From contig JBAZLV010000005.1 in the NCBI GenBank assembly GCA_041650055.1, positions 30,242-94,241 of the forward strand: DNA of 64,000 nucleotides, written 5' to 3'. This DNA is from JBAZLV01 sp041650055. Lineage in GTDB: Bacteria; Nitrospirota; UBA9217. Under the pieces are notes generated by a model. It saw nothing but the letters and a program-made list of their open reading frames with translations, was not told the DNA's origin and searched no databases. Both the position numbers and the translations under genes were made by a program. This document shows positions 1 through 7,709 of the stretch, one piece after another (the first letter of the stretch is position 1; every line of letters starts with the position of its first letter).

Positions 1-240
1 GTGACTGGCATGGCCCAGGTTTCGGAAGAAGATGAGATCATTTTGATTACCACAAGCGGAAAAGTGTTGCGTATTCGGGCCAAGGACATATCAGTCCAAG
101 GAAGAAATACACAGGGTGTCCGGTTATTCGATATTGAAGTGGGAGATAAAGTTGTAAGTTTTGCTAAAGTCGCAGAACGTGATGAAGAAAAAGCACCAGA
201 TAAAGAATCAAGCGAGCCTGGCCAGGAAACGAACCCATGA
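1..240 (+). CDS. gyrA: DNA gyrase subunit A, C-terminal end (5' truncated by window edge)
   Basis: The frame is open from base 1 and encodes about 79 residues of the GyrA C-terminal beta-pinwheel, which wraps DNA to let gyrase introduce negative supercoils. The blade signature GRNTQGVRLFDIEVGDKVV is visible at residues 34-52, preceded by the typical IILITTSGKVLR strand. The last ~20 residues are an acidic, low-complexity tail (EEKAPDKESSEPGQE), as is common at GyrA C termini. The GTG at base 1 is only where the window cuts the gene. The stop overlaps the next gene by four bases (ATGA), suggesting translational coupling. Confidence 0.93.
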   Translation: MTGMAQVSEEDEIILITTSGKVLRIRAKDISVQGRNTQGVRLFDIEVGDKVVSFAKVAERDEEKAPDKESSEPGQETNP

Positions 241-1022
241 TGAACAAATTGGCAATTCTTCTGCTGATGCTTCTGGTGGGATGTGATGTTTTTGACAAGG
301 CAGCGATTAAAGAGTTCGAAACAGCGACTAAAAAATGGAATGCAGGCGATTATCAAACCGCGGTATCTCTGTATTTTGCGCTTGTCAAGGAGCATCCGCA
401 CAGTTCCAAGGCAGATGACGCTCTGTACTGGGCAGCAGTCACGCAGTTTTTGTATCTGGGTGAAACTGAAAAATCGCTCCAGACTTTGCGGCTGCTGTTG
501 AAGCGGTATCCGAACAGAGACATGACTCCTCATGCTCAGTGGTACATCGCCCAGATTTATGAATTAGGGTATAATGATTATCCTCAAGCAATCCAAGAGT
601 ATCGCAAGGCCGCAGCGCTTTCTAACCGGGACGTGCAGGAAAAAAGTTTATACGGACTTGCTGAATGTTTGTTCCGAATAGGAAAAAACGATGAAGCTCG
701 GGAGACGTGGATGCGCCAGATATCCCAGTTCCCGAACGGGCCACAATCCCGGCTTGCCTATTTTCGGCTCGGAACAGCAGCATTTGCAAAGGGAGATATC
801 GAAAAGGCAAAAGCCCTGTATCGTAAAACCCTTCAAAACAGCACAGACAAGGAACTCGCGGTCAAGGCAAAATTTTCACTTGCCGGTTGTCTGGAAGCAG
901 AAGATAATTTGAACGAGGCGCTCACGCTTTATCGAGATATTGAACAGGAGTATCCCAATCGGGAGGCTATTCAGATCAAGATTAAAGCACTCGAGACCAG
1001 GATTCAAAAGAAAAAATATTGA
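237..1022 (+). CDS. TPR-repeat lipoprotein (YbgF/CpoB or BamD-like)
   Basis: The protein has 261 residues. It begins with a lipoprotein signal peptide ending in the lipobox LLVGC (acylated Cys at about residue 16), so it is predicted to be anchored in the cell envelope. The rest is helical tetratricopeptide-like repeats, with phrases such as AVSLYFALVKEHPHSSKADDA, YPQAIQEYRKAA and LNEALTLYRDIEQEYPNREA. This is the pattern of YbgF/CpoB and of outer-membrane assembly lipoproteins. It overlaps the gyrA stop (ATGA; a second ATG at 240 is possible) and lies 27 bases before serS. Its partner is unknown: no tol-pal or bam genes are nearby, so only the fold is secure. Confidence 0.8.
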   Translation: MMNKLAILLLMLLVGCDVFDKAAIKEFETATKKWNAGDYQTAVSLYFALVKEHPHSSKADDALYWAAVTQFLYLGETEKSLQTLRLLLKRYPNRDMTPHAQWYIAQIYELGYNDYPQAIQEYRKAAALSNRDVQEKSLYGLAECLFRIGKNDEARETWMRQISQFPNGPQSRLAYFRLGTAAFAKGDIEKAKALYRKTLQNSTDKELAVKAKFSLAGCLEAEDNLNEALTLYRDIEQEYPNREAIQIKIKALETRIQKKKY

Positions 1023-1049
1023 CAAGCAGAAAGGGGAATGATACTTTAC

Positions 1050-2342
1050 ATGCTCGATTTGCGCTTTGTCAGAGACAATCAAGAGCAGGTCAAAGCCGCG
1101 CTTGCGAGACGCGGACTTTCAATTGATCTTTCTGAATTTCTTACACTCGATTCACGAAGGCGGGAAGCACAGCAAGAGATCGAAACCCTTCGCCGCAAAC
1201 GAAATGAAGTATCCGAACTGATCGGCCGGCTTAAGAAAACAGGCGAACCTGCGGAAGATAAAGTTGCAGAGATGCGTTCGGTCGGCGACACAATTACCGA
1301 GCTTGAAACCGTTGTTCGGAATGTTGAAGAATCCCAACGCACTATTCTTTTAACCATTCCGAACCTTCCCCATAGCACGGTTCCTGACGGAAAAGACGAA
1401 AACGATAATGTGGAAATCCGGCGGTGGTCACCGGAAGGTACTGAACCGAAATCGTGGCCATTTGAACCAAAGCCGCATTGGGATCTTGCCGAATATTTAG
1501 ATATTATTGATTTTGATCGGGCTGCCAAAATTACGGGAGCCCGCTTTGCTCTTTATAAAGGATTGGGAGCCAGGCTTGAGCGTGCGCTGATCAATTTCAT
1601 GCTCGATCTTCATACCCAAGAACACGGATATCAGGAAGTCTTGCCGCCGTTTATGGTGAACAAGGTGAGCATGACCGCGACCGGCCAGCTGCCCAAGTTT
1701 GAAGAGGAGCTATTCAAGGTTGAGAATGGGATGTATTATCTCATTCCGACCGCGGAAGTTCCGGTCACGAATATTCACCGGGATGAAATCCTGCAGGATG
1801 AAAGCCTGCCGATTTTATATACGGCATATACTCCCTGTTTCCGGCGTGAAGCAGGATCATACGGAAAAGATACCCGGGGGCTCATCAGGCAGCACCAGTT
1901 CAATAAAGTCGAATTAGTAAAATTTACCCGGCCTGAAGATTCCTATGAGGAACTTGAAAAGCTGACCAGGAATGCCGAAGAAGTGTTGAAACGGCTTGGT
2001 CTGCCGTATCGGGTAGTTGCGTTAAGTACAGGTGATCTCGGTTTTTCAGCGGCAAAGACCTATGATTTGGAGGTCTGGCTGCCATCACAAAACCGATATC
2101 GAGAAATATCCTCCTGCTCTAATTTTGAAGATTTCCAGGCGCGGCGGGGCAATGTCCGATACAAGCCCAAAGCAAACAAGAAAACCGAATTCGTTCATAC
2201 GTTAAACGGATCTGGTCTTGCGGTCGGCCGCACCCTTGTTGCCATTCTTGAAAACTTTCAAGAAGCCGATGGAAGTATTGTAATCCCCGAAGCATTACGA
2301 TCCTCTATGGGCGGGGTGGAGAAGATAAAGAAAAGTTCCTAG
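1050..2342 (+). CDS. serS: seryl-tRNA synthetase
   Basis: A class II aminoacyl-tRNA synthetase of 430 residues that charges tRNA-Ser (and tRNA-Sec). It starts with the family-typical MLDLRFVRDN and an N-terminal antiparallel coiled coil (about residues 25-105) that grips the long variable arm of tRNA-Ser. Motif 2 is seen as CFRREAGSYGKDTRG and motif 3 as SGLAVGRTLVAILEN. The ATG at 1050 is preferred over the one at 1038 because the AAGGGGA Shine-Dalgarno sits directly against 1038, and family proteins start with MLDL. It is followed immediately by tRNA-Ser genes, so the enzyme lies beside its substrates. Confidence 0.96.
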   Translation: MLDLRFVRDNQEQVKAALARRGLSIDLSEFLTLDSRRREAQQEIETLRRKRNEVSELIGRLKKTGEPAEDKVAEMRSVGDTITELETVVRNVEESQRTILLTIPNLPHSTVPDGKDENDNVEIRRWSPEGTEPKSWPFEPKPHWDLAEYLDIIDFDRAAKITGARFALYKGLGARLERALINFMLDLHTQEHGYQEVLPPFMVNKVSMTATGQLPKFEEELFKVENGMYYLIPTAEVPVTNIHRDEILQDESLPILYTAYTPCFRREAGSYGKDTRGLIRQHQFNKVELVKFTRPEDSYEELEKLTRNAEEVLKRLGLPYRVVALSTGDLGFSAAKTYDLEVWLPSQNRYREISSCSNFEDFQARRGNVRYKPKANKKTEFVHTLNGSGLAVGRTLVAILENFQEADGSIVIPEALRSSMGGVEKIKKSS

Positions 2343-2412
2343 TTCCTAGTTCGAAGTTCAGAGTTCAAAGTAACGTCAATCACTCAGGACTATGAATTTT
2401 GAACTGAAGTTA
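2343..2412 (+). repeat. AGTTC-type imperfect palindromic intergenic repeat, copy 1
   Basis: The spacer between serS and the first tRNA-Ser is built of AGTTC/GAACT words: AGTTCAGAGTTCAAAGT on the left and TTTTGAACTGAAGTT on the right. The two arms are roughly inverted and could form a long imperfect hairpin. Related sequences fill three other spacers (2511-2589, 3419-3489, 3739-3808). Confidence 0.7.
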
Positions 2413-2416
2413 ATCC

Positions 2417-2502
<86 letters not shown>

Positions 2503-2510
2503 GTAAAATG

Positions 2511-2589
2511 ATAGTTCTGAGTTCATAGTTAAAAGTTCAAAGTAAATCAACTACTCAGAACTTTGAACTCTGAACTTTGTACTGTAGTT
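2511..2589 (+). repeat. AGTTC-type imperfect palindromic intergenic repeat, copy 2
   Basis: The whole spacer between two tRNA-Ser genes is a near palindrome. The left arm reads AGTTCTGAGTTCATAGTT and AAAAGTTCAAAGT; the right arm reads CAGAACTTTGAACTCTGAAC. It is the best-formed copy of the four. Confidence 0.75.
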
Positions 2590-2593
2590 ATCC

Positions 2594-2683
2594 GGAGAGG
2601 TGGCCGAGCGGCTGAAGGCAGCTGCCTGCTAAGCAGTTGTGGGGGTAACTCCACCCCGGGTTCGAATCCCGGCCTCTCCGCCA
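2594..2683 (+). tRNA. tRNA-Ser (anticodon GCT)
   Basis: Acceptor GGAGAGG pairs with CCTCTCC, followed by G and an encoded CCA (2681-2683). Anticodon loop CTGCTAA gives GCT at 2628-2630. The variable arm GTGGGGGTAACTCCAC is long, as expected for serine tRNAs. A run of seven T follows the CCA and may end transcription. It reads AGC/AGU codons. Confidence 0.95.
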
Positions 2684-2701
2684 TTTTTTTTAGAGCAGTA
2701 C

Positions 2702-2778
2702 GCGCCCATAGCTCAGTTGGATAGAGCGACGGACTACGAATCCGTAGGCCAGAGGTTCGAATCCTCTTGGGCGCGCCA
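2702..2778 (+). tRNA. tRNA-Arg (anticodon ACG)
   Basis: A 77-nt tRNA with acceptor GCGCCCA (2702-2708) pairing with TGGGCGC (2768-2774), discriminator G and an encoded CCA. Anticodon loop CTACGAA gives ACG at 2736-2738. In bacteria A34 of this tRNA is the main substrate of the adenosine deaminase TadA, whose gene starts about 190 bases downstream. The 3' third of this tRNA is repeated at 2921-2953. Confidence 0.95.
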
Positions 2779-2920
2779 GTGTTGTTATCCTACACTGAAA
2801 ATTTGCACGATAGATATATGTGAAGAACCTCTGGCCAGGGGTTCAAGGGGAGAATCCCCTTGAACTTGGGGGAGATGCCAGAGGGGGCGAGCCCCTTCTG
2901 GGGAGCCCTTTACGGGCGAC
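2779..2920 (+). repeat. palindrome-rich insert between tRNA-Arg and its duplicated 3' end
   Basis: These 142 bases separate the tRNA-Arg gene from a second copy of its 3' end. They hold a perfect 10-bp hairpin, GTTCAAGGGG (2841-2850) against CCCCTTGAAC (2856-2865), and a second 11-bp hairpin at 2878-2901 (CCAGAGGGGGC against GCCCCTTCTGG, one G-T pair). A 12-base inverted copy of tRNA sequence (GAACCTCTGGCC, 2825-2836, the complement of 2747-2758) lies just before. The make-up resembles a REP/MITE-type element inserted at or copied from a tRNA end. No gene is seen. Confidence 0.55.
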
Positions 2921-2953
2921 GGCCAGACGGTTCGAATCCTCTAGGGCGCGCCA
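2921..2953 (+). pseudogene. partial tRNA-Arg 3' end (duplicated fragment)
   Basis: Thirty-three bases match the end of the tRNA-Arg gene (2747-2778) from the variable loop to the encoded CCA, with one inserted base and one change. The 5' half of the tRNA is missing, so it cannot be functional. Duplicated tRNA 3' ends are typical footprints of att-site recombination or of element insertion. The CCA ends 11 bases before the tadA start codon. Confidence 0.75.
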
Positions 2954-2964
2954 ATAGATATTTC

Positions 2965-3417
2965 ATGATGCAAACACATGAAACGTTCATGGGCTTGGCG
3001 CTGGCTGAAGCGGAAAAAGCAGCTGCCGTTGGAGAAACACCCATTGGTGCGGTTCTGGTCATTGAAAACACAGTAATTGCAACAGCGCATAACATGCGCG
3101 AAACTGCTCACGATCCTACGGCGCATGCGGAAATGATTGTCTTACGCGAAGCATCAGCGAAACTTGGCAGATGGCGTCTTTCGGATGCAATTCTGTATGT
3201 GACGCTTGAACCGTGTCTTATGTGCGCAGGCGCAATGGTGCTTGCAAGGATCAACAAACTGGTGTATGGATGCAGAGATCCGAAAGCAGGCGCACTCGGA
3301 TCGGTTTATGATGTTGTCCGCGACAACCGGTTGAATCATGCCTATGCAATCATTCCTGGCATTCGAGAAGCTGAATGCCGGAATCTGTTAGAGCGATTTT
3401 TTAAGAAGTTACGTTAA
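2965..3417 (+). CDS. tadA: tRNA-specific adenosine deaminase
   Basis: A zinc-dependent deaminase of 150 residues that converts A34 to inosine in tRNA-Arg(ACG), allowing one tRNA to read CGU, CGC and CGA. The active site is complete: HAE at His54/Glu56 and PCLMC at Cys84/Cys87. The open frame continues upstream through the duplicated tRNA-Arg fragment and the hairpins, but family length and homologous N termini favour ATG at 2965 (or 2968). No clear Shine-Dalgarno is present because the tRNA fragment occupies the leader. Its likely tRNA substrate is encoded just upstream, so the two may share a transcript. Confidence 0.93.
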   Translation: MMQTHETFMGLALAEAEKAAAVGETPIGAVLVIENTVIATAHNMRETAHDPTAHAEMIVLREASAKLGRWRLSDAILYVTLEPCLMCAGAMVLARINKLVYGCRDPKAGALGSVYDVVRDNRLNHAYAIIPGIREAECRNLLERFFKKLR

Positions 3418-3418
3418 A

Positions 3419-3489
3419 AGGATTCACAGTTCGAAGTAGAGGGAATCAATTACTCAGAACTATAAACTCTGAACTTTGTACTGTGATTA
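3419..3489 (+). repeat. AGTTC-type imperfect palindromic intergenic repeat, copy 3
   Basis: The spacer between tadA and the next tRNA-Ser again carries a left arm (CACAGTTCGAAGTAGAGG) and a right arm (CAGAACTATAAACTCTGAAC), followed by TTTGTACTGTGATTAT. The last part is nearly identical to the end of copy 2 (TTTGTACTGTAGTTAT). Confidence 0.7.
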
Positions 3490-3492
3490 TCT

Positions 3493-3583
3493 GGAGAGGT
3501 GGCCGAGCTGGCTGAAGGCGGCAGACTCGAAATCTGTTGTGGGGGTAACTCCACCGGGGGTTCAAATCCCTCCCTCTCCGCCA
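3493..3583 (+). tRNA. tRNA-Ser (anticodon CGA)
   Basis: Acceptor GGAGAGG pairs with CCTCTCC, then G and encoded CCA (3581-3583). Anticodon loop CTCGAAA gives CGA at 3528-3530, reading UCG. The long variable arm (TGGGGGTAACTCCA) is present. T-loop GTTCAAATC. Confidence 0.95.
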
Positions 3584-3646
3584 TGAAAAACCGAGACCAT
3601 TCAGCTTAAACGGTTTAAGCCGTTTAAACCGAAGACGTAAAAAACT

Positions 3647-3734
3647 GGAGAGGTGGCCGAGCGGCTGAAGGCGCACGCTTGGAAAGCGTGTTTAGGGAAA
3701 CCTAACGTGGGTTCAAATCCCACCCTCTCCGCCA
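3647..3734 (+). tRNA. tRNA-Ser (anticodon GGA)
   Basis: Acceptor GGAGAGG pairs with CCTCTCC with encoded CCA (3732-3734). Anticodon loop TTGGAAA gives GGA at 3681-3683, reading UCC/UCU. The variable arm is GTTTAGGGAAACCTAAC. With the TGA, GCT and CGA genes this completes the bacterial serine isoacceptor set inside 1.3 kb. A short palindrome (TTAAACGG TTTAAG CCGTTTAA) lies in the 63-base spacer before it. Confidence 0.95.
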
Positions 3735-3738
3735 GATT

Positions 3739-3808
3739 CTAAAAGTTCTGAGTTCAAAGTAAAAATCAGTTACTCTGAACTGTGAACCCCCGAACTGAGA
3801 ACTGTTCT
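3739..3808 (+). repeat. AGTTC-type imperfect palindromic intergenic repeat, copy 4
   Basis: Left arm AGTTCTGAGTTCAAAGT and right arm CTCTGAACTGTGAAC / GAACTGAGAACTGTTC, filling the spacer between tRNA-Ser(GGA) and the SRP RNA. Confidence 0.7.
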
Positions 3809-3814
3809 AATGCG

Positions 3815-3924
3815 CTCACAAGCCCGGGTCCTGCGCGACCAAGGTCCGTGAATCCCGTCAGGTCCGGAAGGAAGCAGCGGTAAACGGGTTCCTGGTGCGC
3901 CGCAGGGGAGCCCGGGTTTGTGAG
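3815..3924 (+). ncRNA. ffs: signal recognition particle RNA, small bacterial type (4.5S)
   Basis: The conserved SRP54-binding domain is present (GTCAGGTCCGGAAGGAAGCA, with the GGAAG tetraloop region). The RNA folds into one long rod: CTCACAAGCCCGGG at the 5' end pairs with CCCGGGTTTGTGAG at the 3' end. TTTTTT directly behind (3925-3930) acts as the terminator tail. It works with Ffh to target membrane and exported proteins. Its position just ahead of dnaX is the same as in Bacillus (scr). Confidence 0.95.
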
Positions 3925-3944
3925 TTTTTTATTTGAGGTAAAGA

Positions 3945-5564
3945 GTGAGTTACCAGGTTTTGGCACGAAAGTGGCGGCCACAGGTTTTTGAAGATGTTGT
4001 TGGCCAGTCACATATTACCCGCACGCTCCAGAATGCGATCGGTTCTGGCAGATTGGCACATGCATTCTTATTTTCAGGGCCACGTGGTGTCGGAAAAACC
4101 ACTACAGCGCGAATTCTTGCCAAAGCGCTCAACTGCGCAAACGGGCCCACACCAGTGCCTTGCGGTACCTGCGATTCCTGTCTTGAGACTACAGCAGGAA
4201 ACTCCGTAGATGTGATGGAAATCGATGGAGCATCGAATCGGGGTATTGAACATATCCGGGAACTGCGCGAGGCGGTAAAGTATGCCCCGGTTTCCGGCAA
4301 GTACAAGGTGTATGTCATCGACGAAGTTCACATGCTCACGAATGAAGCGTTTAACGCGTTGCTCAAAACGCTTGAAGAGCCTCCGCCACATGTTATTTTT
4401 ATTTTTGCTACCACAGAACCCCAAAAGATTCCAGCTACCATCCATTCCCGATGTCAGCGTTACGGTTTTAAACGTATTCTATTAAGTGAAATTACCAGCC
4501 GTCTCCGCCACATTGCTGATGCAGAAGAAATTCAGATCACCGATCAGGGGCTTACTGCAATTGCGCGTGCAGCCGAAGGCAGCATGCGTGATTCCCAAAG
4601 TCTTTTAGATCAGGCCGTTTCTTACAGCGGGAAAAAAATCGAAGACGAAGATCTACAAATTATTCTCGGTACGGTTCCTCAGGCGTTTCTGTTAAAATTC
4701 ATGGGAGCGCTGCTTGTTCGCGATGCTGCAGAGCTGCTGAAACAAATCGATACACTGCTTGAACAAGGCCAGGATATGCGCCAGTTCCTGGGAGGAGTGA
4801 TCGAACATCTCCGGAACCTGCTGGTTGTCAAGGTCGCAAAGGATCCGGGCCGTATTATTGAACTTCCTTCGGCCGACATTGAAGCCTTGAAACAGCAGGC
4901 CGCTGATCCGAAAACAGAACACCTGCTCCTGCTTTTTGACAGCCTGTCCAAAACGCTTGATGAAATGCGGTGGTCTGCTTATCAACGGTTTACTTTTGAA
5001 GTGGGAATTGTGAAGGCATGTGCGATAACTTCCATGAAACCGATTGCCGAAGTGCTTTCCCAGGTTCAGGAACTCGAAACACGCCTTGCTTCGGGTCATG
5101 CTGTAGCAGGTCAGGCTTCCATTGCTTCAGAACAGGTTTCTCAATATCAGCTTCAGCATGCAAAAAAGACTGAACCATCTTCTCAAACAATATCGAAAGT
5201 AGGAACCGAGAACCTCTGGGGATCGATACATGCGGCGATAAAAACAAAGAAGCCGAGTCTTGCTTCATTTCTGGAGCATGCGTGCCTGATCGAGGCTTCA
5301 GAAGGTAAACTGGTGATCGGCGTGTATGGCGGCTTTCAGATCGGCCAACTGGAGAAACCGGAAAATAAAAAGCACCTCGAAGAAACTGCATCGGATATTT
5401 TGAAGCAGAAAATCCAGATTACGATACGACCCCTGCAAGAACCGCCTGTCGCAGATGGAAAAATAAAAAAAACACAAAAAGCCGCACACAAGGAACCCGA
5501 CCCCAGCCTTAATAATGTGCTTGAAGTTTTTACCCAGGGAACGGTGATCGAATCCGATCAGTAA
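3945..5564 (+). CDS. dnaX: DNA polymerase III subunits gamma/tau
   Basis: A 539-residue AAA+ clamp-loader ATPase of the replicative polymerase. Walker A is GPRGVGKT (45-52), the zinc module uses Cys64, Cys73, Cys76 and Cys79, Walker B is DEVH (126-129) and the SRC arginine finger lies near 169. Residues after about 370 form a variable tau-like tail. Start is GTG at 3945 with GAGGT Shine-Dalgarno at 3935-3939. No obvious slippage heptamer was noticed by eye, so production of a short gamma form is undecided. It heads dnaX-ybaB-recR. Confidence 0.95.
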   Translation: MSYQVLARKWRPQVFEDVVGQSHITRTLQNAIGSGRLAHAFLFSGPRGVGKTTTARILAKALNCANGPTPVPCGTCDSCLETTAGNSVDVMEIDGASNRGIEHIRELREAVKYAPVSGKYKVYVIDEVHMLTNEAFNALLKTLEEPPPHVIFIFATTEPQKIPATIHSRCQRYGFKRILLSEITSRLRHIADAEEIQITDQGLTAIARAAEGSMRDSQSLLDQAVSYSGKKIEDEDLQIILGTVPQAFLLKFMGALLVRDAAELLKQIDTLLEQGQDMRQFLGGVIEHLRNLLVVKVAKDPGRIIELPSADIEALKQQAADPKTEHLLLLFDSLSKTLDEMRWSAYQRFTFEVGIVKACAITSMKPIAEVLSQVQELETRLASGHAVAGQASIASEQVSQYQLQHAKKTEPSSQTISKVGTENLWGSIHAAIKTKKPSLASFLEHACLIEASEGKLVIGVYGGFQIGQLEKPENKKHLEETASDILKQKIQITIRPLQEPPVADGKIKKTQKAAHKEPDPSLNNVLEVFTQGTVIESDQ

Positions 5565-5625
5565 TCGCACCTCTTGTTTCCTCGTTTCCAGAAGACGTCC
5601 CTATCTGAAAATTCCATTATTTCGC

Positions 5626-5654
5626 TTGCAAAACCGGGAAAAGTATTCTATTAT
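5626..5654 (+). promoter_or_regulatory. sigma70-like promoter for ybaB-recR
   Basis: TTGCAA (5626-5631) and TATTAT (5649-5654) are separated by exactly 17 bases in the 147-base gap between dnaX and ybaB. It would let ybaB-recR be transcribed apart from dnaX. Confidence 0.55.
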
Positions 5655-5711
5655 GGTTTTTTAATGCTGAAAGGATTTCAATCTCCTGAGAAAAAAACCG
5701 GGATTAAGCGC

Positions 5712-6032
5712 ATGTCAAAAAACATTATTGGAAATTTAATGAAGCAGGCCCAGCAGATGCAGGAGCGGGTCAAGAAACTGCAGGAAGAGGCAGCTGGAAA
5801 AACCATTGAAGCTTCCGCAGGCGGCGGTATGGTTACCGTTGTTGCAAATGGCCGGCAAGAAATTCTTTCAATCAAGATTGATCCTTCTGTCGTTGACCCG
5901 AATGACATTGATATGCTTCAGGACTTGGTTACTGCAGCGGTGAATGAAGCCCTTCGCAAATCCCAGGATCTTATGAAGGAAGAAATGGCCAATCTGACCG
6001 CCGGCATGGGTTTGCCGCCCGGCTTGATTTAG
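5712..6032 (+). CDS. ybaB: YbaB/EbfC family nucleoid-associated protein
   Basis: A small DNA-binding protein of 106 residues, known in other bacteria to form dimers that bind and bridge DNA. The N terminus (MSKNIIGNLMKQAQQMQERV) and the glycine-rich GGGMV plus DPNDIDMLQDLV are characteristic. The frame extends upstream to 5574, but family length supports ATG 5712, which also lies downstream of a good promoter. The ybaB-recR neighbourhood is conserved over most bacteria. Confidence 0.92.
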   Translation: MSKNIIGNLMKQAQQMQERVKKLQEEAAGKTIEASAGGGMVTVVANGRQEILSIKIDPSVVDPNDIDMLQDLVTAAVNEALRKSQDLMKEEMANLTAGMGLPPGLI

Positions 6033-6129
6033 ATGCCACTGATGCAGGATGGAACAAGGCGGCCATAACAAAACCGGAAGGATGATCGATCGGGAAGCAG
6101 TAGAACAATCCTCCCGATTAAAGAAAAAG

Positions 6130-6750
6130 ATGAATGCCGGCGCTCAGGCATCTGAAGTTTCCGGCAAAGGCCTGGGCAGGATGGTTGAAGCGTTCATGAA
6201 ACTTCCGGGAATCGGTAAAAAAAGCGCTGAACGCCTTGCGTTTGCGGTATTGGAAATGCCGATGGACGAAGCAAGCGGAATAGCGCAGGCTATCCTCGAT
6301 CTAAAACAGCACAGCCGTCATTGCCAGATTTGCAACAACATCACCGAAGACGAAACCTGCAGCATCTGTCGAGATGAACATCGAGATGCTTCCCGTATCT
6401 GCGTTGTTGAAGAGCCGAGCAATATTCTCATTCTGGAAAAAACCGGCATTTTTCGAGGACGCTACCATGTGATCATGGGCGCGCTTGCACCCCTGGACGG
6501 AATCGGTCCGGAAAACCTCAAAATCGACACGCTTCTCGACCGGCTCAAGTCAGGAGGCATCACGGAGGTCATTCTTGCGACGAACCCGACAACCAAGGGA
6601 GAAATGACTGCTTTGTACCTTTCAAAATTGATCAAACCGCTCGGCATTGGGGTCAGCCGGATCGCATACGGTCTTCCCGTGGGCGGCGATATTGAATATG
6701 CCGATGCCAGCACGATTCAGCGGGCTTTGGAAGGTAGACGTGCAATGTAA
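6130..6750 (+). CDS. recR: recombination protein RecR
   Basis: RecR loads RecA onto gapped DNA with RecF/RecO. Visible parts are a helix-hairpin-helix (LPGIGKKSAERLAF), a four-cysteine zinc finger (CQIC...CSIC), a Toprim domain (ICVVEEPSNILILEKTG) and the C-terminal TKGEMTALYLSKLI region. The frame is open from 6049 (233 residues), with further ATGs at 6082 and 6181. ATG 6130 gives 206 residues, closest to the usual ~200. No start has a convincing Shine-Dalgarno, so the N terminus is uncertain. Confidence 0.93.
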   Translation: MNAGAQASEVSGKGLGRMVEAFMKLPGIGKKSAERLAFAVLEMPMDEASGIAQAILDLKQHSRHCQICNNITEDETCSICRDEHRDASRICVVEEPSNILILEKTGIFRGRYHVIMGALAPLDGIGPENLKIDTLLDRLKSGGITEVILATNPTTKGEMTALYLSKLIKPLGIGVSRIAYGLPVGGDIEYADASTIQRALEGRRAM

Positions 6751-6841
6751 TAGTTTCCGACAAGAGGAATAAGCAATGAGATTTTAGTTCATCTTGTCTT
6801 GCTAAAGTATAAATTTAATTTAAAGGGGAGGAGGAATTAGA

Positions 6842-7417
6842 ATGGCAGAAATGTTAGAAATACGGTGGCACGGAAGGGGTGGCCAGGGTACGGTCACTGC
6901 AGCCAAAGTGCTTGCGGATGCATGCCTGAGCGGTGGCCGCCAGGTGCAGGCATTTCCTGAATACGGACCTGAACGAGCAGGGGCTCCGCTTCGGGCTTAC
7001 AACCGGATCAGTGAAAAAGTACTTCGGATGCATTGTCCTGTACTGAATCCGGGTGTGGTGGTGGTGGTGGATGCAACGCTTCTGGATGCAATGAATTGTG
7101 CTGAAGGTGCGCAGGATGACGCTATCTTTGTTGTAAATACCGCAAAAAATCCTAAAGATATTCGTGAAAAAATTAAGGCAAAGGCATCGCAAAAAGTATA
7201 CACGGTTGATGCAACAAAAATTTCAGTCGAAACGATCGGAAGACCCATGCCGAATACACCGATCCTTGGAGCAGTCACGAAAGCTTCGGCTGTTCTCGGT
7301 CTCGATGTGCTGGTGAATGAAGTAAAGGGAAGTTTCGGAAAAAAATTCTCTCAGAAAATCATTGATGCAAATCTCACCGCAGTCAAGCGCGGTTATGAGG
7401 AGGTAAAGCAGGGATGA
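6842..7417 (+). CDS. porG: pyruvate (2-oxoacid):ferredoxin oxidoreductase, gamma subunit
   Basis: The 191-residue gamma subunit of the four-subunit enzyme that interconverts pyruvate + CoA and acetyl-CoA + CO2 with ferredoxin as electron carrier. The N-terminal HGRGGQGTVTAAKVLADA and FPEYGPERAGAPLRAYNRI are family signatures. A strong Shine-Dalgarno (AAGGGGAGGAGGAA) stands before ATG 6842. It overlaps porD by four bases (ATGA), so the four genes form an operon. Substrate preference (pyruvate against another 2-oxoacid) is inferred from PorA-like features of the alpha chain. Confidence 0.92.
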   Translation: MAEMLEIRWHGRGGQGTVTAAKVLADACLSGGRQVQAFPEYGPERAGAPLRAYNRISEKVLRMHCPVLNPGVVVVVDATLLDAMNCAEGAQDDAIFVVNTAKNPKDIREKIKAKASQKVYTVDATKISVETIGRPMPNTPILGAVTKASAVLGLDVLVNEVKGSFGKKFSQKIIDANLTAVKRGYEEVKQG

Positions 7418-7707
7418 AACAGCTGAATTGGAAAGAACTGCCTCTTGCCGGAGTCGTTAAAGAAGCCGGTAATGCGGAAACATATCATACAGGTTCCTGG
7501 CGCTCATCAAAACCGCGATGGATTCCTGAGAATTGCATTCAATGCCTGTTTTGCTGGATCTATTGTCCGGATACGGCAGTCAAAGTAAAAGATGAAAAAA
7601 TGACCGGATTCGATTACGATCACTGCAAAGGCTGTGGAGTGTGTGCCTTGGAATGCCCCGGCAAAAAAGGCAGCAAAGCAATCGTGATGGAAGAGGAGGG
7701 CAAATAA
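7414..7707 (+). CDS. porD: pyruvate:ferredoxin oxidoreductase, delta (ferredoxin) subunit
   Basis: A 97-residue subunit with two complete [4Fe-4S] motifs: Cys41-X2-Cys44-X2-Cys47-X3-Cys51-Pro and Cys71-X2-Cys74-X2-Cys77-X3-Cys81-Pro. It relays electrons from the catalytic subunits to external ferredoxin. The gene is coupled to porG (ATGA) and stops two bases before the porA start. Confidence 0.94.
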   Translation: MKQLNWKELPLAGVVKEAGNAETYHTGSWRSSKPRWIPENCIQCLFCWIYCPDTAVKVKDEKMTGFDYDHCKGCGVCALECPGKKGSKAIVMEEEGK

Positions 7708-7709
7708 CC

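Noticed and set aside
1..3. GTG as a gene start giving a 79-residue protein
   Set aside because: The product is clearly the C-terminal end of GyrA cut by the window edge.
2860..2964. N-terminal extension of tadA read through the hairpins and tRNA fragment (185-residue frame)
   Set aside because: The added residues come from the duplicated tRNA-Arg end and GC-rich palindromes; the TadA family starts at about 2965.
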